A stretch of 64,000 bases of DNA from Massilia sp. HP4 (GTDB lineage Bacteria; Pseudomonadota; Gammaproteobacteria; Burkholderiales; Burkholderiaceae_D): positions 1 to 64,000 of the forward strand of contig NZ_STGG01000013.1 in the NCBI RefSeq assembly GCF_005222695.1. Direction: 5' to 3'. The notes beneath the pieces were generated by a model. That model was not told the origin of the DNA. It searched no databases and saw only the letters and a list, made by a program, of their open reading frames with translations. Every line of letters starts with the position of its first letter. Within the stretch, counting starts at the first letter, position 1. Shown here in pieces: positions 9,696 to 19,165 of the stretch. Both the position numbers and the translations under genes were made by a program.

Positions 9696-10339
9696 CCGAC
9701 AAAGTTACCATCCGTGTTTTCATCGCCGACGACCATGCCATCGTGCGCGAAGGACTCAAGCAGATCCTGGCCGAGCAGCGCGACATCAATGTCGCCGGCG
9801 AGGCCGAGAATGGCCTCGACGCCACCCGCCTGGTGGGCAAGTCGAAGGCCAATGTGATGCTGCTCGATATCTCGCTGCCCGATCGCAACGGCATCGACGT
9901 ATTAAAGCAGATAAAAAAAGACCGGCCCGAACTGGCGGTCCTGATGCTGTCGATGCACCGCGAAGACCAGTACGCGATCCGCGCACTCAAGGCCGGCGCG
10001 TCCGGCTATCTCACCAAGCAGAGCGCGCCGCGCGAGCTGGTCACGGCGATCCGCCAGGTGGCCGGCGGCCAGAAATACGTGAGCGCCGCGCTGGCCCAGA
10101 CGCTGGCCAGTTCGATCGGCGAAGACCACGAGGCGGCGGTGCACGAAGGCCTGTCCGACCGCGAATACCAGACCCTGACCATGATCGCCTCGGGCATGAC
10201 GGTAAGCGAGATCGCGCGCGAGCTGTCGCTGTCGGTCAAGACCATCAGCGAATACCGCGCACGGCTGTTAGTCAAAATGAAACTCAAGACCAGCGCCGAG
10301 CTGACGACCTACGCCATCCGTAACGGTTTGGTGGACTGA
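9692..10339 (+). CDS. NarL/FixJ-family response regulator
   Basis: This 215-residue protein has a receiver domain (IADDHAIVREG, the acceptor aspartate in LLDISLPD, lysine in GYLTKQ) and a LuxR-type helix-turn-helix (LSDREYQTLTMIASGMTVSEI onwards). All receiver residues needed for phosphorylation are present. The ATG at 9692 overlaps the kinase stop, which makes the two a cognate pair. Targets cannot be read from the sequence. Confidence 0.93.
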   Translation: MTDKVTIRVFIADDHAIVREGLKQILAEQRDINVAGEAENGLDATRLVGKSKANVMLLDISLPDRNGIDVLKQIKKDRPELAVLMLSMHREDQYAIRALKAGASGYLTKQSAPRELVTAIRQVAGGQKYVSAALAQTLASSIGEDHEAAVHEGLSDREYQTLTMIASGMTVSEIARELSLSVKTISEYRARLLVKMKLKTSAELTTYAIRNGLVD

Positions 10340-10472
10340 ATGTGACATTCTGTTGCTCAGGAACGGCAACCGGCGCGCTCAAGGGCTGTGTTACCGTTTT
10401 TTAATTGATATACGGCAAAAAAGCTGATTATCATGTCGCCAATCCCGCGAATACGTCACAGCGCCGCAACCC

Positions 10473-12053
10473 ATGTCCATCTCGCCTCCTCCCGCCGTTC
10501 CGGCTGCGGCTTCCGCCATGAATCCCGCTGACATCGCCCGCGAGGCCTTCCGCCGCCTCGCCACCCGCCGCATCGCCCCGACGCCGGATGCCTACCGCGC
10601 GATCTATGACGAGATCGCGGGCATCCCTCCGGCGCCGCCGGCTCCGGCGCCCGACCCGGGGGCGGCCGAGGTGCTCGCCGGTTTCGCGCGCCGCATGGCC
10701 GAGACGCCGGGCGAGCTGTCCGAATATGGCCGGCGCATGGCGCGCGCGGTGAAGCTCGAGGACTGGACCGGCTATACCCAGGCGCTGGGCCAGATGGCGG
10801 AGCGCCACCTGCGCCGCAACACGCCGGTAATGGCCCTGGGCGACGAGGAACCCGATACGGTCCTGCTGCGCGAGATGCTGGCGCGCACCCTGTCCTTCGC
10901 CTGCGCCTCGCTGCTGGGCGGCGACAAGGAATTGTCGGCCGAGGCCGAAGCGCTCGGCGCGGCGGTCAAGACAGCGGTCGGCGAAGCCGAGCTGCAAGAC
11001 ATTGCCGCGCGCCTGAAGCAATTGTGCTACCAGATCGAGCTGCGCAAGGACGATGGCGCCGAGCAGCAGGAACTGCTGCTGCGCCTGTTCGGCCTGCTGC
11101 TCGACAATATCGAAGGCCTGCTCGACGACGACAACTATATGCGCGGCCAGGTGCTGGTGGTGCAAGATCTGATCAAGGGCCCGCTCGATACGCGCGCGCT
11201 CGAAGACGCCACCCGCGGCCTGAAGGACGTGATCATCAAGCAGGGCCACCTCAAGCACGGCATCGACGACGTGCGGGCGACCATGAAGAACATGATGATG
11301 ACCTTCATCGACCGCCTCGGCTCGGCCGCTGCCGCCACCAGCGACTACCACGCCAGGCTGGGCGGCTTTTCCGAGCGCATTGGCAATGCCACCGACGTCA
11401 ACGAGATCAACGGCGTGCTCGACGAGGTGCTGCGCGAGATGCGCAATGCCCAGGACGAGGCGCTGGCCTCGCGCGACCGCATGGTCAACGCGCATAAAGA
11501 GGTGCAGGAAGCCGAACAGCGCATCCGCGAACTGGAAGCCGAACTCCAGCATATGAGCGAGCTGGTGCGCGAAGACCAGCTGACGGGCAGCCTCAACCGC
11601 CGCGGCCTGGACGATGTATTCGAGCGCGAAAGCGCGCGCGCCGACCGGCGCAAGACACCGCTGTGCGTGGCCCTGCTCGACCTCGATAATTTCAAGCGCC
11701 TGAACGATACCTATGGCCATATGGCCGGTGACGCCGCACTCAAGCACCTGGTGAAAGTGGTGCGCGACACCTTGCGGGCGGTGGATGTGATCGCCCGCTT
11801 CGGCGGCGAGGAATTTTTGATCCTGCTGCCCGAGACCTCGGTCGATGCGGCGGCGGCGGCCATGGTGCGGGTACAAAGGGAATTGACCAGGCATTTCTTC
11901 TTGCACGATAACGAGAAGATGTTGATCACATTCTCATGCGGGGTGGCGCTCAGGTTGCCCAACGAAGAACAGGCCTCGCTCATGGCGCGGGCCGACAAGG
12001 CGATGTACCAAGCCAAGAATAGCGGCAAGAATCGGGTGGTGATCGCGGATTGA
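10473..12053 (+). CDS. Diguanylate cyclase (GGDEF)
   Basis: This 526-residue protein has a C-terminal GGDEF domain that should make cyclic di-GMP. The active-site loop reads GGEEF near residue 449, the substrate segment DLDNFKRLNDTYGHMAGD is intact, and an inhibitory site RAVD lies exactly five residues before GGEEF, so product inhibition is expected. The 350-residue N-terminal half is alpha-helical, soluble and not assigned to a domain by me; a coiled coil (about 330-370) links it to the cyclase. Its position between the two-component pair and the flagellar genes, with a PilZ brake protein at 20644, suggests a role in motility control. Confidence 0.9.
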   Translation: MSISPPPAVPAAASAMNPADIAREAFRRLATRRIAPTPDAYRAIYDEIAGIPPAPPAPAPDPGAAEVLAGFARRMAETPGELSEYGRRMARAVKLEDWTGYTQALGQMAERHLRRNTPVMALGDEEPDTVLLREMLARTLSFACASLLGGDKELSAEAEALGAAVKTAVGEAELQDIAARLKQLCYQIELRKDDGAEQQELLLRLFGLLLDNIEGLLDDDNYMRGQVLVVQDLIKGPLDTRALEDATRGLKDVIIKQGHLKHGIDDVRATMKNMMMTFIDRLGSAAAATSDYHARLGGFSERIGNATDVNEINGVLDEVLREMRNAQDEALASRDRMVNAHKEVQEAEQRIRELEAELQHMSELVREDQLTGSLNRRGLDDVFERESARADRRKTPLCVALLDLDNFKRLNDTYGHMAGDAALKHLVKVVRDTLRAVDVIARFGGEEFLILLPETSVDAAAAAMVRVQRELTRHFFLHDNEKMLITFSCGVALRLPNEEQASLMARADKAMYQAKNSGKNRVVIAD

Positions 12054-12115
12054 ACATCGTGGCGCGGGATTTACACTGCGCTACGTTGTTATCCTGAGAT
12101 CAGCTGCCCACGCCC

Positions 12116-13348
12116 ATGCCCATCCTGCACCGCACCCGGACCCTCCCCGCGCTCATGCCGCGTTTCGTACAGCGCTTCAGCTGCATCGGACCGGCTTGCG
12201 AAGACACTTGCTGCTCAGGCTGGAAGGTCCTGGTCGACAAAAAAACCTATAAGGCCTACCGCAAGGAAGCCGCGCCGGCACTCGACCGGCTGATGGCGAA
12301 CATGATCCGCCTCGACGACCAGGGATCGGACAGCAACGCCTTCGCTGCGATCGGGACGCTCGGTCCGCAGAAGCAATGCCCTGCCCTGGATGACGGCATA
12401 TGCTCGGTGCAGGCGAGTCTTGGCGAGTCCTACCTGCCCAACGTCTGCCATATCTACCCGCGCACCAACCGGCGCATGGATGGCCAGATCGAGCAGATGA
12501 TCACCTTGTCGTGCCCCGAAGCCGCGCGGCTGGCCTTGCTGGCCGAAGACGCCTTCGACTTCGTCGAAGCGCCGATCCAGTTACGCGAGTCCGCCATGGT
12601 CGAGGTAGGTACCTGCTACGGCGTCACACCCGCCATGATGGCCGAGGTCCGCATTTTCTGCCTGAACCTGATGCGTACGCGCGAGCTGGCGTTGTGGCAG
12701 CGCCTGGCGCTGCTCGGCACGTTCTGCGAAGCCCTGACCCTGACTTGCGCCCAGAACCGGCAAGCCGACATTCCGGTACTGATCGACGATTTCATGCGCG
12801 CGGTCGGCAGCGGCGAACTGACTGCCACCCTCGACGTGATCCAGCCGGACCATGACGCCCAGGCGATGGTGTTCGCCACGCTGTGGGCGACCAAGGGATT
12901 CGAATCCACCTCGCCGTTCCAGCAAGGGTTGATGAACCAGATCTCCGCCAGGTTCGGTGCGGACGCCAGCGGACAGGTCAGCGCCGAAGCGCTGGTCGGC
13001 GCCTACCGTCGCGGCCTCGTCCGGCTGGACCAGGCCACGGCACAAACACCCTGGCTGCTTGAAAATTATGTCATGAACGAGATGTTCTCGCAGCTCGTCC
13101 CTTTCGGCGGCCTCACGCCCTACGACAGCTTCCTGCAACTGGTCGCACGCTTTGGCCTGTTGCGTTTGCTGCTGGCGATTCAATGCAATACCGAGGAAGA
13201 AGTCCCTCCTGTCATGCTGACGTCCACCGTGCAGCTGCATTGCCGCCGCTTCCAGCATGACCCGAACTACGCACGGCGTGTCAAGCAGTCGCTTTACGAG
13301 AGCGGCTGGGCGGAAATGAGCAAACTGTACATGCTGCTCAGGACTTGA
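12116..13348 (+). CDS. fliB: Flagellin lysine-N-methylase
   Basis: FliB methylates surface lysines of flagellin. The 410-residue protein has the cysteine signature of the family: C23, C28, C32 and C33 in FSCIGPACEDTCCSGW, followed by KQCPALDDGIC and NVCHIYPR, a pattern taken to bind an iron-sulphur cluster. It lies directly upstream of fliC on the same strand, which supports flagellin as substrate. A hairpin immediately after its stop separates it from the fliC promoter. No sigma-28 site was found in front of it. Confidence 0.88.
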   Translation: MPILHRTRTLPALMPRFVQRFSCIGPACEDTCCSGWKVLVDKKTYKAYRKEAAPALDRLMANMIRLDDQGSDSNAFAAIGTLGPQKQCPALDDGICSVQASLGESYLPNVCHIYPRTNRRMDGQIEQMITLSCPEAARLALLAEDAFDFVEAPIQLRESAMVEVGTCYGVTPAMMAEVRIFCLNLMRTRELALWQRLALLGTFCEALTLTCAQNRQADIPVLIDDFMRAVGSGELTATLDVIQPDHDAQAMVFATLWATKGFESTSPFQQGLMNQISARFGADASGQVSAEALVGAYRRGLVRLDQATAQTPWLLENYVMNEMFSQLVPFGGLTPYDSFLQLVARFGLLRLLLAIQCNTEEEVPPVMLTSTVQLHCRRFQHDPNYARRVKQSLYESGWAEMSKLYMLLRT

Positions 13349-13402
13349 GGGCAAGGACCTGCCCCGCAAAAAAATCTTTTTTTGCCCTCAAGTTCTATTT
13401 TT
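13344..13402 (+). terminator. Terminator after fliB
   Basis: CTTGAGGGCAA (13344-13354) and TTGCCCTCAAG (13382-13392) are perfect 11-base inverted repeats, with the fliB stop codon inside the left arm. The loop contains seven As facing seven Ts that can extend the stem, and a T-rich run follows at 13393-13402. It should isolate fliB from the fliC transcript. Confidence 0.7.
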
Positions 13403-13471
13403 TCTTGCCGCCAAGACCGGACGGTTCCCCCTGCGCCGAAGGTTTTTCACCAAAAATTTAAAAATGGTCCC

Positions 13472-13498
13472 TAAACTTTTTCCACAGGGCACCGTTAC
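13472..13498 (+). promoter_or_regulatory. Sigma-28 (FliA) promoter of fliC
   Basis: TAAACTTT at 13472-13479, an 11-base spacer and ACCGTTAC at 13491-13498 resemble the FliA consensus TAAAGTTT-N11-GCCGATAA. The start codon is 105 bases downstream, leaving a long 5' untranslated region. The same -10 core, CCGTTAC, occurs in the flgM promoter of this window. Confidence 0.7.
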
Positions 13499-13602
13499 CA
13501 GCAACAACAGCGGTTTGAACGTCACGGAACAGCGCGACGGACCAAAGTACACAGCAGCAAGGTCGCTGCACCCCGCAAGACCACGTCTCTGGAGTAGACA
13601 CC

Positions 13603-15072
13603 ATGGCATCCGTAATCAATACCAACGTTCCTTCCCTGAATTCGCAGCGTAACCTGTCGACCTCGCAGTCGCAGCTGAACACCTCGATCCAACGCCTGTC
13701 GTCGGGTATGCGCATCAACAGCGCGAAGGACGACGCCGCCGGCCTCGCGATTTCCGATCGCATGAACTCGCAAATCAAGGGCATGACCCAAGCCACCCGC
13801 AACGCCAACGATGGCGTGTCGATGGCGCAGACCGCTGAAGGCGCCCTGTCGAGCTCGGGCGACATCCTGCAGCGTATCCGTGAACTGGCAGTGCAGTCGT
13901 CGAACTCGTCGAACTCGGCCAGCGACCGCAAAGCCCTGCAGACCGAAGTCACCCAACTGACCTCGGAACTGAACCGTATCGCCAACACCACCGAGTTCAA
14001 CGGCCAGAAGCTGATGGACGGCTCGATGGGCACCGCGAACTTCCAGGTCGGCGCCAATGCGGGCCAGCTGATCTCGATGACCGGCTCGAACTTCAACACC
14101 AACACCTACGGCAACAACCGCCTGGACTCGAGCTCGGTGCAAGCCGCTTCGGCCGCCACCAACGGCGTGGTCGCGGGCACCATCACCGTCAACGGTTCGA
14201 ACGGTTCGGAAGAGGTGAAAGTCGCCATCAACGCGACCGCCAAGGAAACCGCTGCCGCCATCAATAACGCCAGCGGCGCCACCGGCGTGACGGCAACCGC
14301 CAAGACCGAAGCGCTGCTCAAGGCCGATGCCAACAAATCGTTCACCTTCGAAATGAAGTCGAACAATGACACCGATGCCGTCAAGATTTCGTTCTCGACC
14401 GGCGGCAACGACGCAAATGGCTACGCCGCGGCGATCAGCGCGTTCAACGCGCAGTCGGCCAAGACTGGTGTGACCGCGTCGTACGATTCGGTTGGCCAGG
14501 GTCTCAAGCTGACCAATGCCGATGGCGAAGACATCAACCTGAAGAACGTCTCGACCGTGACCACCGCCGAGGCGACCCTGGGCACCTACGGTACGGATGG
14601 CAAGGCACTTGGCACCCCGGTCACCACCGATGGCACCAACGGCGCCACCGCGATCGGTCGTATCGCCATGGACTCCGAACAGAGCTTCTCGGTCACGGAC
14701 ACCAGCGGCTTTGCCCTCGCCAATGCCGGTGGCGGTAACGGTTCGTCGAAGCTGAAATCGGTGGCCGACCTGGACATCAGCACCTTCGATGGCGCCCAGG
14801 CTGCCATCAAGACCGCTGACGCCGCACTGGCATCGGTCAACAGCAAGCGTGCCGAATACGGCGCACTGCAATCGCGCTTCGAATCGGCGATCTCGAACCT
14901 GTCGTCGTCGACCGAGAACCTGTCGGCATCGCGCAGCCGCATCGTCGACACCGACTTCGCTGCTGAGACCGCAAAGATGACCCGTGGCCAGATCCTGCAA
15001 CAAGCTGGTACCTCGATGCTGGCCCAGGCCAACTCGCTGCCGAACGGTGTCCTGTCACTGCTGCGTGGCTAA
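13603..15072 (+). CDS. fliC: Flagellin
   Basis: This is the filament subunit, exported through the flagellar type III system. The 489-residue protein has the conserved N-terminal helices ([38 protein letters not shown]), a variable central region (about 180-390) with a flagellin IN-type segment, and the C-terminal helix region ending [20 protein letters not shown]. The central domain contains several lysines that are possible FliB targets. A sigma-28 site lies upstream and a terminator downstream. Confidence 0.97.
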   Translation: MASVINTNVPSLNSQRNLSTSQSQLNTSIQRLSSGMRINSAKDDAAGLAISDRMNSQIKGMTQATRNANDGVSMAQTAEGALSSSGDILQRIRELAVQSSNSSNSASDRKALQTEVTQLTSELNRIANTTEFNGQKLMDGSMGTANFQVGANAGQLISMTGSNFNTNTYGNNRLDSSSVQAASAATNGVVAGTITVNGSNGSEEVKVAINATAKETAAAINNASGATGVTATAKTEALLKADANKSFTFEMKSNNDTDAVKISFSTGGNDANGYAAAISAFNAQSAKTGVTASYDSVGQGLKLTNADGEDINLKNVSTVTTAEATLGTYGTDGKALGTPVTTDGTNGATAIGRIAMDSEQSFSVTDTSGFALANAGGGNGSSKLKSVADLDISTFDGAQAAIKTADAALASVNSKRAEYGALQSRFESAISNLSSSTENLSASRSRIVDTDFAAETAKMTRGQILQQAGTSMLAQANSLPNGVLSLLRG

Positions 15073-15110
15073 TCGCCAAGAGCGGTAACAACACCGCGAA
15101 GTAAGCAGTT

Positions 15111-15143
15111 CCTCGGCCAGAGCAATCTGGCCGGGGAATTTTC
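15111..15143 (+). terminator. Terminator after fliC
   Basis: CCTCGGCCAG (15111-15120) pairs with CTGGCCGGGG (15127-15136) around a six-base loop with one G-T pair, followed by AATTTTCA. It lies between fliC and flaG and probably ends most flagellin transcripts. Confidence 0.7.
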
Positions 15144-15158
15144 ATTAGGGAGTGCGAC

Positions 15159-15524
15159 ATGCAGATCCAGTCAATTGGTACGCCCGCCATCGCCAAGCCG
15201 GAGGAACGTCCGGCCGCTGCAGCGCCGGCGGGCCCGGTCGCCGGGCGCCAGGTGCGTTCCGATGCGCCAGATGCCCCGGATACGCCGGATGCGCTGCCAA
15301 GCAAGGATGAAGTATCGGCAGCGGTCAAGAAGCTCAACGAAGCGATGCCGCCCTCGGCGCAGTCGCTGGAATTCGAGATCGACGAGGAGAGCAAGGAAAT
15401 CGTGGTCAAGATCGTCGACCAGAGCACCAGGGAAGTAGTGCGTCAGATGCCGAGCAAGGAAGCACTGGAAATGGCCAAGGCAATCGACAAGATGCAGGGA
15501 TTGCTGATCCGGCAAACCGCCTGA
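15159..15524 (+). CDS. flaG: FlaG family protein
   Basis: This 121-residue protein has the FlaG core: a helical segment (SKDEVSAAVKKLNEAM), then SLEFEIDEESKEIVVKIVDQ and the ending VVRQMPSKEALEMAKAID. FlaG affects filament length in several proteobacteria, though its mechanism is not settled. The first 45 residues are proline- and alanine-rich. It sits between fliC and fliD, its usual place. Confidence 0.9.
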   Translation: MQIQSIGTPAIAKPEERPAAAAPAGPVAGRQVRSDAPDAPDTPDALPSKDEVSAAVKKLNEAMPPSAQSLEFEIDEESKEIVVKIVDQSTREVVRQMPSKEALEMAKAIDKMQGLLIRQTA

Positions 15525-15544
15525 TCGGCCGATGCCTGGCCAGG

Positions 15545-15578
15545 AAGCGCCGCATTCGCGAGGATGTGGCGCTTTTTT
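15545..15578 (+). terminator. Terminator after flaG
   Basis: AAGCGCCGCAT (15545-15555) pairs with ATGTGGCGCTT (15564-15574) around an eight-base loop with one G-T pair, followed by a run of Ts to 15578. This is a canonical intrinsic terminator. Confidence 0.8.
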
Positions 15579-15645
15579 CATGGTCAAGCCCGGCATCGCG
15601 CCATGACTGTTTCGCAAAATCAAAATAAAGCCACATTTACCGCTC

Positions 15646-15672
15646 TTAAGTACCGTTTGTTTCTGCCGATAA
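15646..15672 (+). promoter_or_regulatory. Sigma-28 promoter of fliD
   Basis: TTAAGTAC at 15646-15653, an 11-base spacer and a perfect GCCGATAA at 15665-15672 match the FliA pattern. The fliD start is 34 bases further on. It should drive the fliD-fliS-fliT transcript. Confidence 0.75.
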
Positions 15673-15706
15673 TCACTTACATTATCGCTTTCACGGGGAG
15701 AAACAA

Positions 15707-18331
15707 GTGGCACTCGACATCAATGGCCTGGTTTCACAGCTGATGCAGCAAGAGTCTGCGCCGCTGGCCAACTACGACAAGAAAACGCTGGCGCTGCAAT
15801 CGCGCAGCGCCGCGTACAGCCAGGTCAGCGCCGCGGTCGGTACCTTCCAGAGCGCCCTCACCAAGCTGAACACTCCCGCCACCTTCCAGGGTCTGGGCAC
15901 CTCCGCCAGCAACAAGGACGTCCTCTCCGGCACCGCCGGCGCCGGCGCCGTCCCGGGCAAATACAAGATCAACGTCACCCAGCTGGCGCAGGCCCAGAGC
16001 CTCAAGACCAATGGCTACGCTAGCACGACCTCGACCATCGGCGCCGGTGCGCCGACCACGCTGACTTTCCAGTTCGGCACCGCGACCGGCGGCACCTTCG
16101 GCGCCACCGGCAATGCGCTGGGCCTGGCCGCGGCATCGAGCGGCATCGGCAACGGTTCGCTGAGCCTGAACGGCGTCGCGATCGGCACCGGCCCGACCAC
16201 GCGCAGCGCGCGTGCCCTGGCCGAAGCGATCAATGCGCAATCCGACAAGACCGGCGTGGTCGCCACGGCCGGCGCCACCAGCACGACCGCCGGCATGTTC
16301 GACAATTTCGGCCAGGTCAGCGTGAATGCCGGTTCCAGCTACGCCCTGTCGGTGGGCGGCGTGCAGCTGGCCAACCTGACGCCCGGCAGCGCGCCTTTCA
16401 CCGACGCCAGCCTCGACACGGCGCTGGCAGGCGCCGGCGTGCGCAATGCGCTGGCGGCGGCCAATATCACCGTCAGCGGCAGCGCCGTCGACGGCACCTT
16501 GCAGTTCAGCGCCGCCGACGGTTCGACCATCGACGTGACCGAGACCGTGACCGGCACCGTACGCGGCGGTATTGGGCGCGCCGACACCGTGGCCAATACC
16601 GGCTCGACCGTGACGGCGACCGCCGGCATCTCGCTGCGCTCGAACGACGGCAACCAGATCGTTGTCGGCGGTACCAACCCGGCCGCTGCCGGCTTTACCG
16701 CCGGCAGCGTCGGCACCCATATGGGCGCGGGCTTTTCGCTCAATGGCGCCATCAACAGCAAGACCATCACGCTCGGCGCCGGCGACCAGTCGCTGCAAGG
16801 CATCCGCGACGCCATCAACAAGGGTGACATGGGCGTGACCGCCACCATCGTGTCCGATGGCAGTTCCAAGCCCTACCACCTGGTGCTGACCTCGAACAAG
16901 ACCGGCGAAGCGACGACCATGAAGATCAGCGTCGGCGGCGAAGACGGTGCGGCGGGCGATCCAACCATCGCCGCCATGCTCGGCTACGATCCGGCCGGCG
17001 TGCAGAACATGACCCAGACCGCCGGCGCCCAGAGCACCAAGCTGAACATGAACGGCATCGAGATCAAGAGCGACAGCAACTCGGTCTCGGAGGCGATCCA
17101 GGGCGTGACGCTCGATGTGACCGCGATCGGCAGCTCGACGCTGACGGTGTCGAAGGACACGGCGGCCATCACCGCCTCGGTCAACGAGTTCGTCAAGGCC
17201 TACAATGAGCTCAACAAGACGATCGGCGGACTGACCGCCTACAACACCGAGACCGAGAAGGGCGCGGTATTGCAGGGCGACGCCAGCGTGCGCGCGATCC
17301 AGAGCCAGCTGCGCAAGCAGATCAGCGCGGTCATGGAAGGCACTGGCGGCAAGCTGACCTCGCTGAGCCAGATCGGCATCAGCTTCCAGAAAGATGGCAG
17401 CCTGCAAGTCAATTCGACCAAGCTCAACAAGGCAATCACGGACAACGCCGCCGACTTCGGGGGCCTGTTCGCCGCAATGGGTTCCACTACCGACAACCTG
17501 ATCAAGTTCGACCAGTCGAGCGCGGCCACCAAGGCGGGCACCTATGCGATCAATATCACCAGCCTGGCGACCCGCGGCAACCTGGTCAGCAGCGCCGCGC
17601 TGGGCGCCACGACCACGATCGCACCCAATACGGTGTGGAGCGTCACCCTGAACCAGACCGACCCGGTCACTGAAAGCAAGACCCAGGAGATCAAGCTCCA
17701 GGCCGGCACCTACAACAAGGACGACCTGGCCGCCCTGATCCGCTCGGCGATCAACGGCAACTCCACCTTTGCCGGCGCGGGCGACACGGTCGAGGCCGAG
17801 GTGGGCGACGATGGCCGCCTGACGCTGTCGTCGAGCAAGTACGGCGAGCTGTCGAATATCTCGATTTCCGCCATCAGCGGCAGCCCGGTCGACAGCATCT
17901 TCGGCGGCGCCACGCCCACCAAGGGCACGGACGTGGAAGGCACCATCGGCGGCGTCGCCGCGACCGGCAACGGCCAGGCGCTGACCGCCGCCGCCGGCTC
18001 TCCCGCCGAAGGCATCCAGGTCTCGGTTACCGGCGGCCTGGTCGGCGAACGTGGCAGCGTCACCTTCTCGCAAGGTTTCGCTCACCAGCTGACCAACCTG
18101 GCCGCGGGCTTCGTCGGCAAGGACAGCCTGCTGCAGAGCAAGACCGATGGCCTGAACGTCTCGATCAAGTCGATCGCCTCGCAGCGTGAACGCTTCGAGA
18201 CGCGCCTGGAGAGCATCGAAAAGCGCTACCGGGCACAGTTCGTCGCACTCGACGCCATGATGAGCTCGATGGCGAACACGTCTACCTACCTTACCCAGCA
18301 GTTGGCGACTCTCTCCGCCAACTGGGGTTAA
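15707..18331 (+). CDS. fliD: Flagellar filament cap protein FliD (long form)
   Basis: FliD forms the cap under which flagellin folds. The GTG start at 15707 is set by GGGGAG at 15695-15700 and gives MALDINGLVSQLMQQES, the standard FliD start. The protein has 874 residues, much longer than the 450-650 usual for the family. It has a hook-IN-like segment near 150-180 and two related strands, PGKYKINVTQLAQ near 82 and AGTYAINITSLAT near 607. The C-terminal helix pair ends MMSSMANTSTYLTQQLATLS. The extra length lies in the surface-exposed middle domains. Confidence 0.93.
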   Translation: MALDINGLVSQLMQQESAPLANYDKKTLALQSRSAAYSQVSAAVGTFQSALTKLNTPATFQGLGTSASNKDVLSGTAGAGAVPGKYKINVTQLAQAQSLKTNGYASTTSTIGAGAPTTLTFQFGTATGGTFGATGNALGLAAASSGIGNGSLSLNGVAIGTGPTTRSARALAEAINAQSDKTGVVATAGATSTTAGMFDNFGQVSVNAGSSYALSVGGVQLANLTPGSAPFTDASLDTALAGAGVRNALAAANITVSGSAVDGTLQFSAADGSTIDVTETVTGTVRGGIGRADTVANTGSTVTATAGISLRSNDGNQIVVGGTNPAAAGFTAGSVGTHMGAGFSLNGAINSKTITLGAGDQSLQGIRDAINKGDMGVTATIVSDGSSKPYHLVLTSNKTGEATTMKISVGGEDGAAGDPTIAAMLGYDPAGVQNMTQTAGAQSTKLNMNGIEIKSDSNSVSEAIQGVTLDVTAIGSSTLTVSKDTAAITASVNEFVKAYNELNKTIGGLTAYNTETEKGAVLQGDASVRAIQSQLRKQISAVMEGTGGKLTSLSQIGISFQKDGSLQVNSTKLNKAITDNAADFGGLFAAMGSTTDNLIKFDQSSAATKAGTYAINITSLATRGNLVSSAALGATTTIAPNTVWSVTLNQTDPVTESKTQEIKLQAGTYNKDDLAALIRSAINGNSTFAGAGDTVEAEVGDDGRLTLSSSKYGELSNISISAISGSPVDSIFGGATPTKGTDVEGTIGGVAATGNGQALTAAAGSPAEGIQVSVTGGLVGERGSVTFSQGFAHQLTNLAAGFVGKDSLLQSKTDGLNVSIKSIASQRERFETRLESIEKRYRAQFVALDAMMSSMANTSTYLTQQLATLSANWG

Positions 18332-18353
18332 TTGAGCATTACTGGAGAATCAC

Positions 18354-18806
18354 ATGTTTGGAACCCCTAAACGCGGTGTTGGCGCCTACGCCACGGTCGG
18401 CCTGGAAACCGGCGTCGCCGCCGCCTCGCCGCACAAGCTGGTCGTGATGCTGTACGACGGCGTGATCGTCGCCCTGCTCAGCGCCATCAACGGCATCAAG
18501 TCGTCGAACATCGCCATTAAGGGCGCCTCGATCTCGAAGGCCATCACGATCATCGACAACGGCCTGCGCGCCTCGCTCGACAAGAAGGCCGGCGGCGAGA
18601 TCGCTGTCAACCTGGACTCGCTGTACGACTACATGAGCCGCCGCCTGCTGGAAGCGAACATCAAGAACGATGCAGCGATCGTCGAAGAAATCCACGGCCT
18701 GATGGCCGACCTGCGCGGCGCCTGGGTCCAGATCGGCGAGCAGCAGGAAGCGTCCGAGCCGATGCTGCCGGCGATCCAGAAAGCCCCCACCCTGATGAGC
18801 GCGTAA
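18354..18806 (+). CDS. fliS: Flagellin export chaperone FliS
   Basis: FliS binds the C-terminal helix of flagellin and prevents early polymerisation in the cytoplasm. The 150-residue protein has the family pattern AYATVGLETGVAAASPHKLVVMLYDG and DNGLRASLD, and LYDYMSRRLLEANIKND. The last 20 residues are a divergent tail. A ribosome site TGGAG precedes the ATG, and it lies 22 bases after fliD in the same operon. Confidence 0.95.
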   Translation: MFGTPKRGVGAYATVGLETGVAAASPHKLVVMLYDGVIVALLSAINGIKSSNIAIKGASISKAITIIDNGLRASLDKKAGGEIAVNLDSLYDYMSRRLLEANIKNDAAIVEEIHGLMADLRGAWVQIGEQQEASEPMLPAIQKAPTLMSA

Positions 18807-18811
18807 AGAGA

Positions 18812-19150
18812 ATGATGACGATGACGATGAGCGGACAGGAAGTCGTGACGGTGTATGAAACCATGGTCGGCATCACCGAGCGCATGCTCGATGCGGCCAC
18901 CTCCAACGAGTGGGACCGCCTGGCCGAGCTGGAAAAGGAATGCGCGCGCCATGCAAACCGCCTGAAGGCGAATGAAGGCGGCGCCCCGCTGGCGGGCCCG
19001 GAACGCCTGCGCAAGGTCGACGCGATCCGCCGCATGCTCGATTTCGACCGCCAGATCCGCGACCTGACCATGCCATGGATGGCGCACCTGGCCTCCATGA
19101 TGAAGAGCACCTCGACCGAACGCCGCGTGGTGCGCGCCTACGGCGTCTGA
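18812..19150 (+). CDS. fliT: FliT-type flagellar export chaperone
   Basis: This 112-residue helical protein matches FliT, the chaperone of the cap protein FliD. Recognisable parts are VYETMVGITERMLDAATSNEWDRL with a later ECARHANRLK and RQIRDLTMPWMAHLASM. FliT is a fast-evolving family, so the position 5 bases after fliS is important support. The N-terminus MMTMTMSG offers three possible ATG starts. Confidence 0.88.
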   Translation: MMTMTMSGQEVVTVYETMVGITERMLDAATSNEWDRLAELEKECARHANRLKANEGGAPLAGPERLRKVDAIRRMLDFDRQIRDLTMPWMAHLASMMKSTSTERRVVRAYGV

Positions 19151-19165
19151 TGATGGAGGGGCGGG

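Noticed and set aside
15734..18085. A 783-codon open frame antisense to fliD
   Set aside because: It is the complement of a verified coding frame in high-GC DNA, with low-complexity Gly/Ala/Arg/Asp composition and no recognisable domain.
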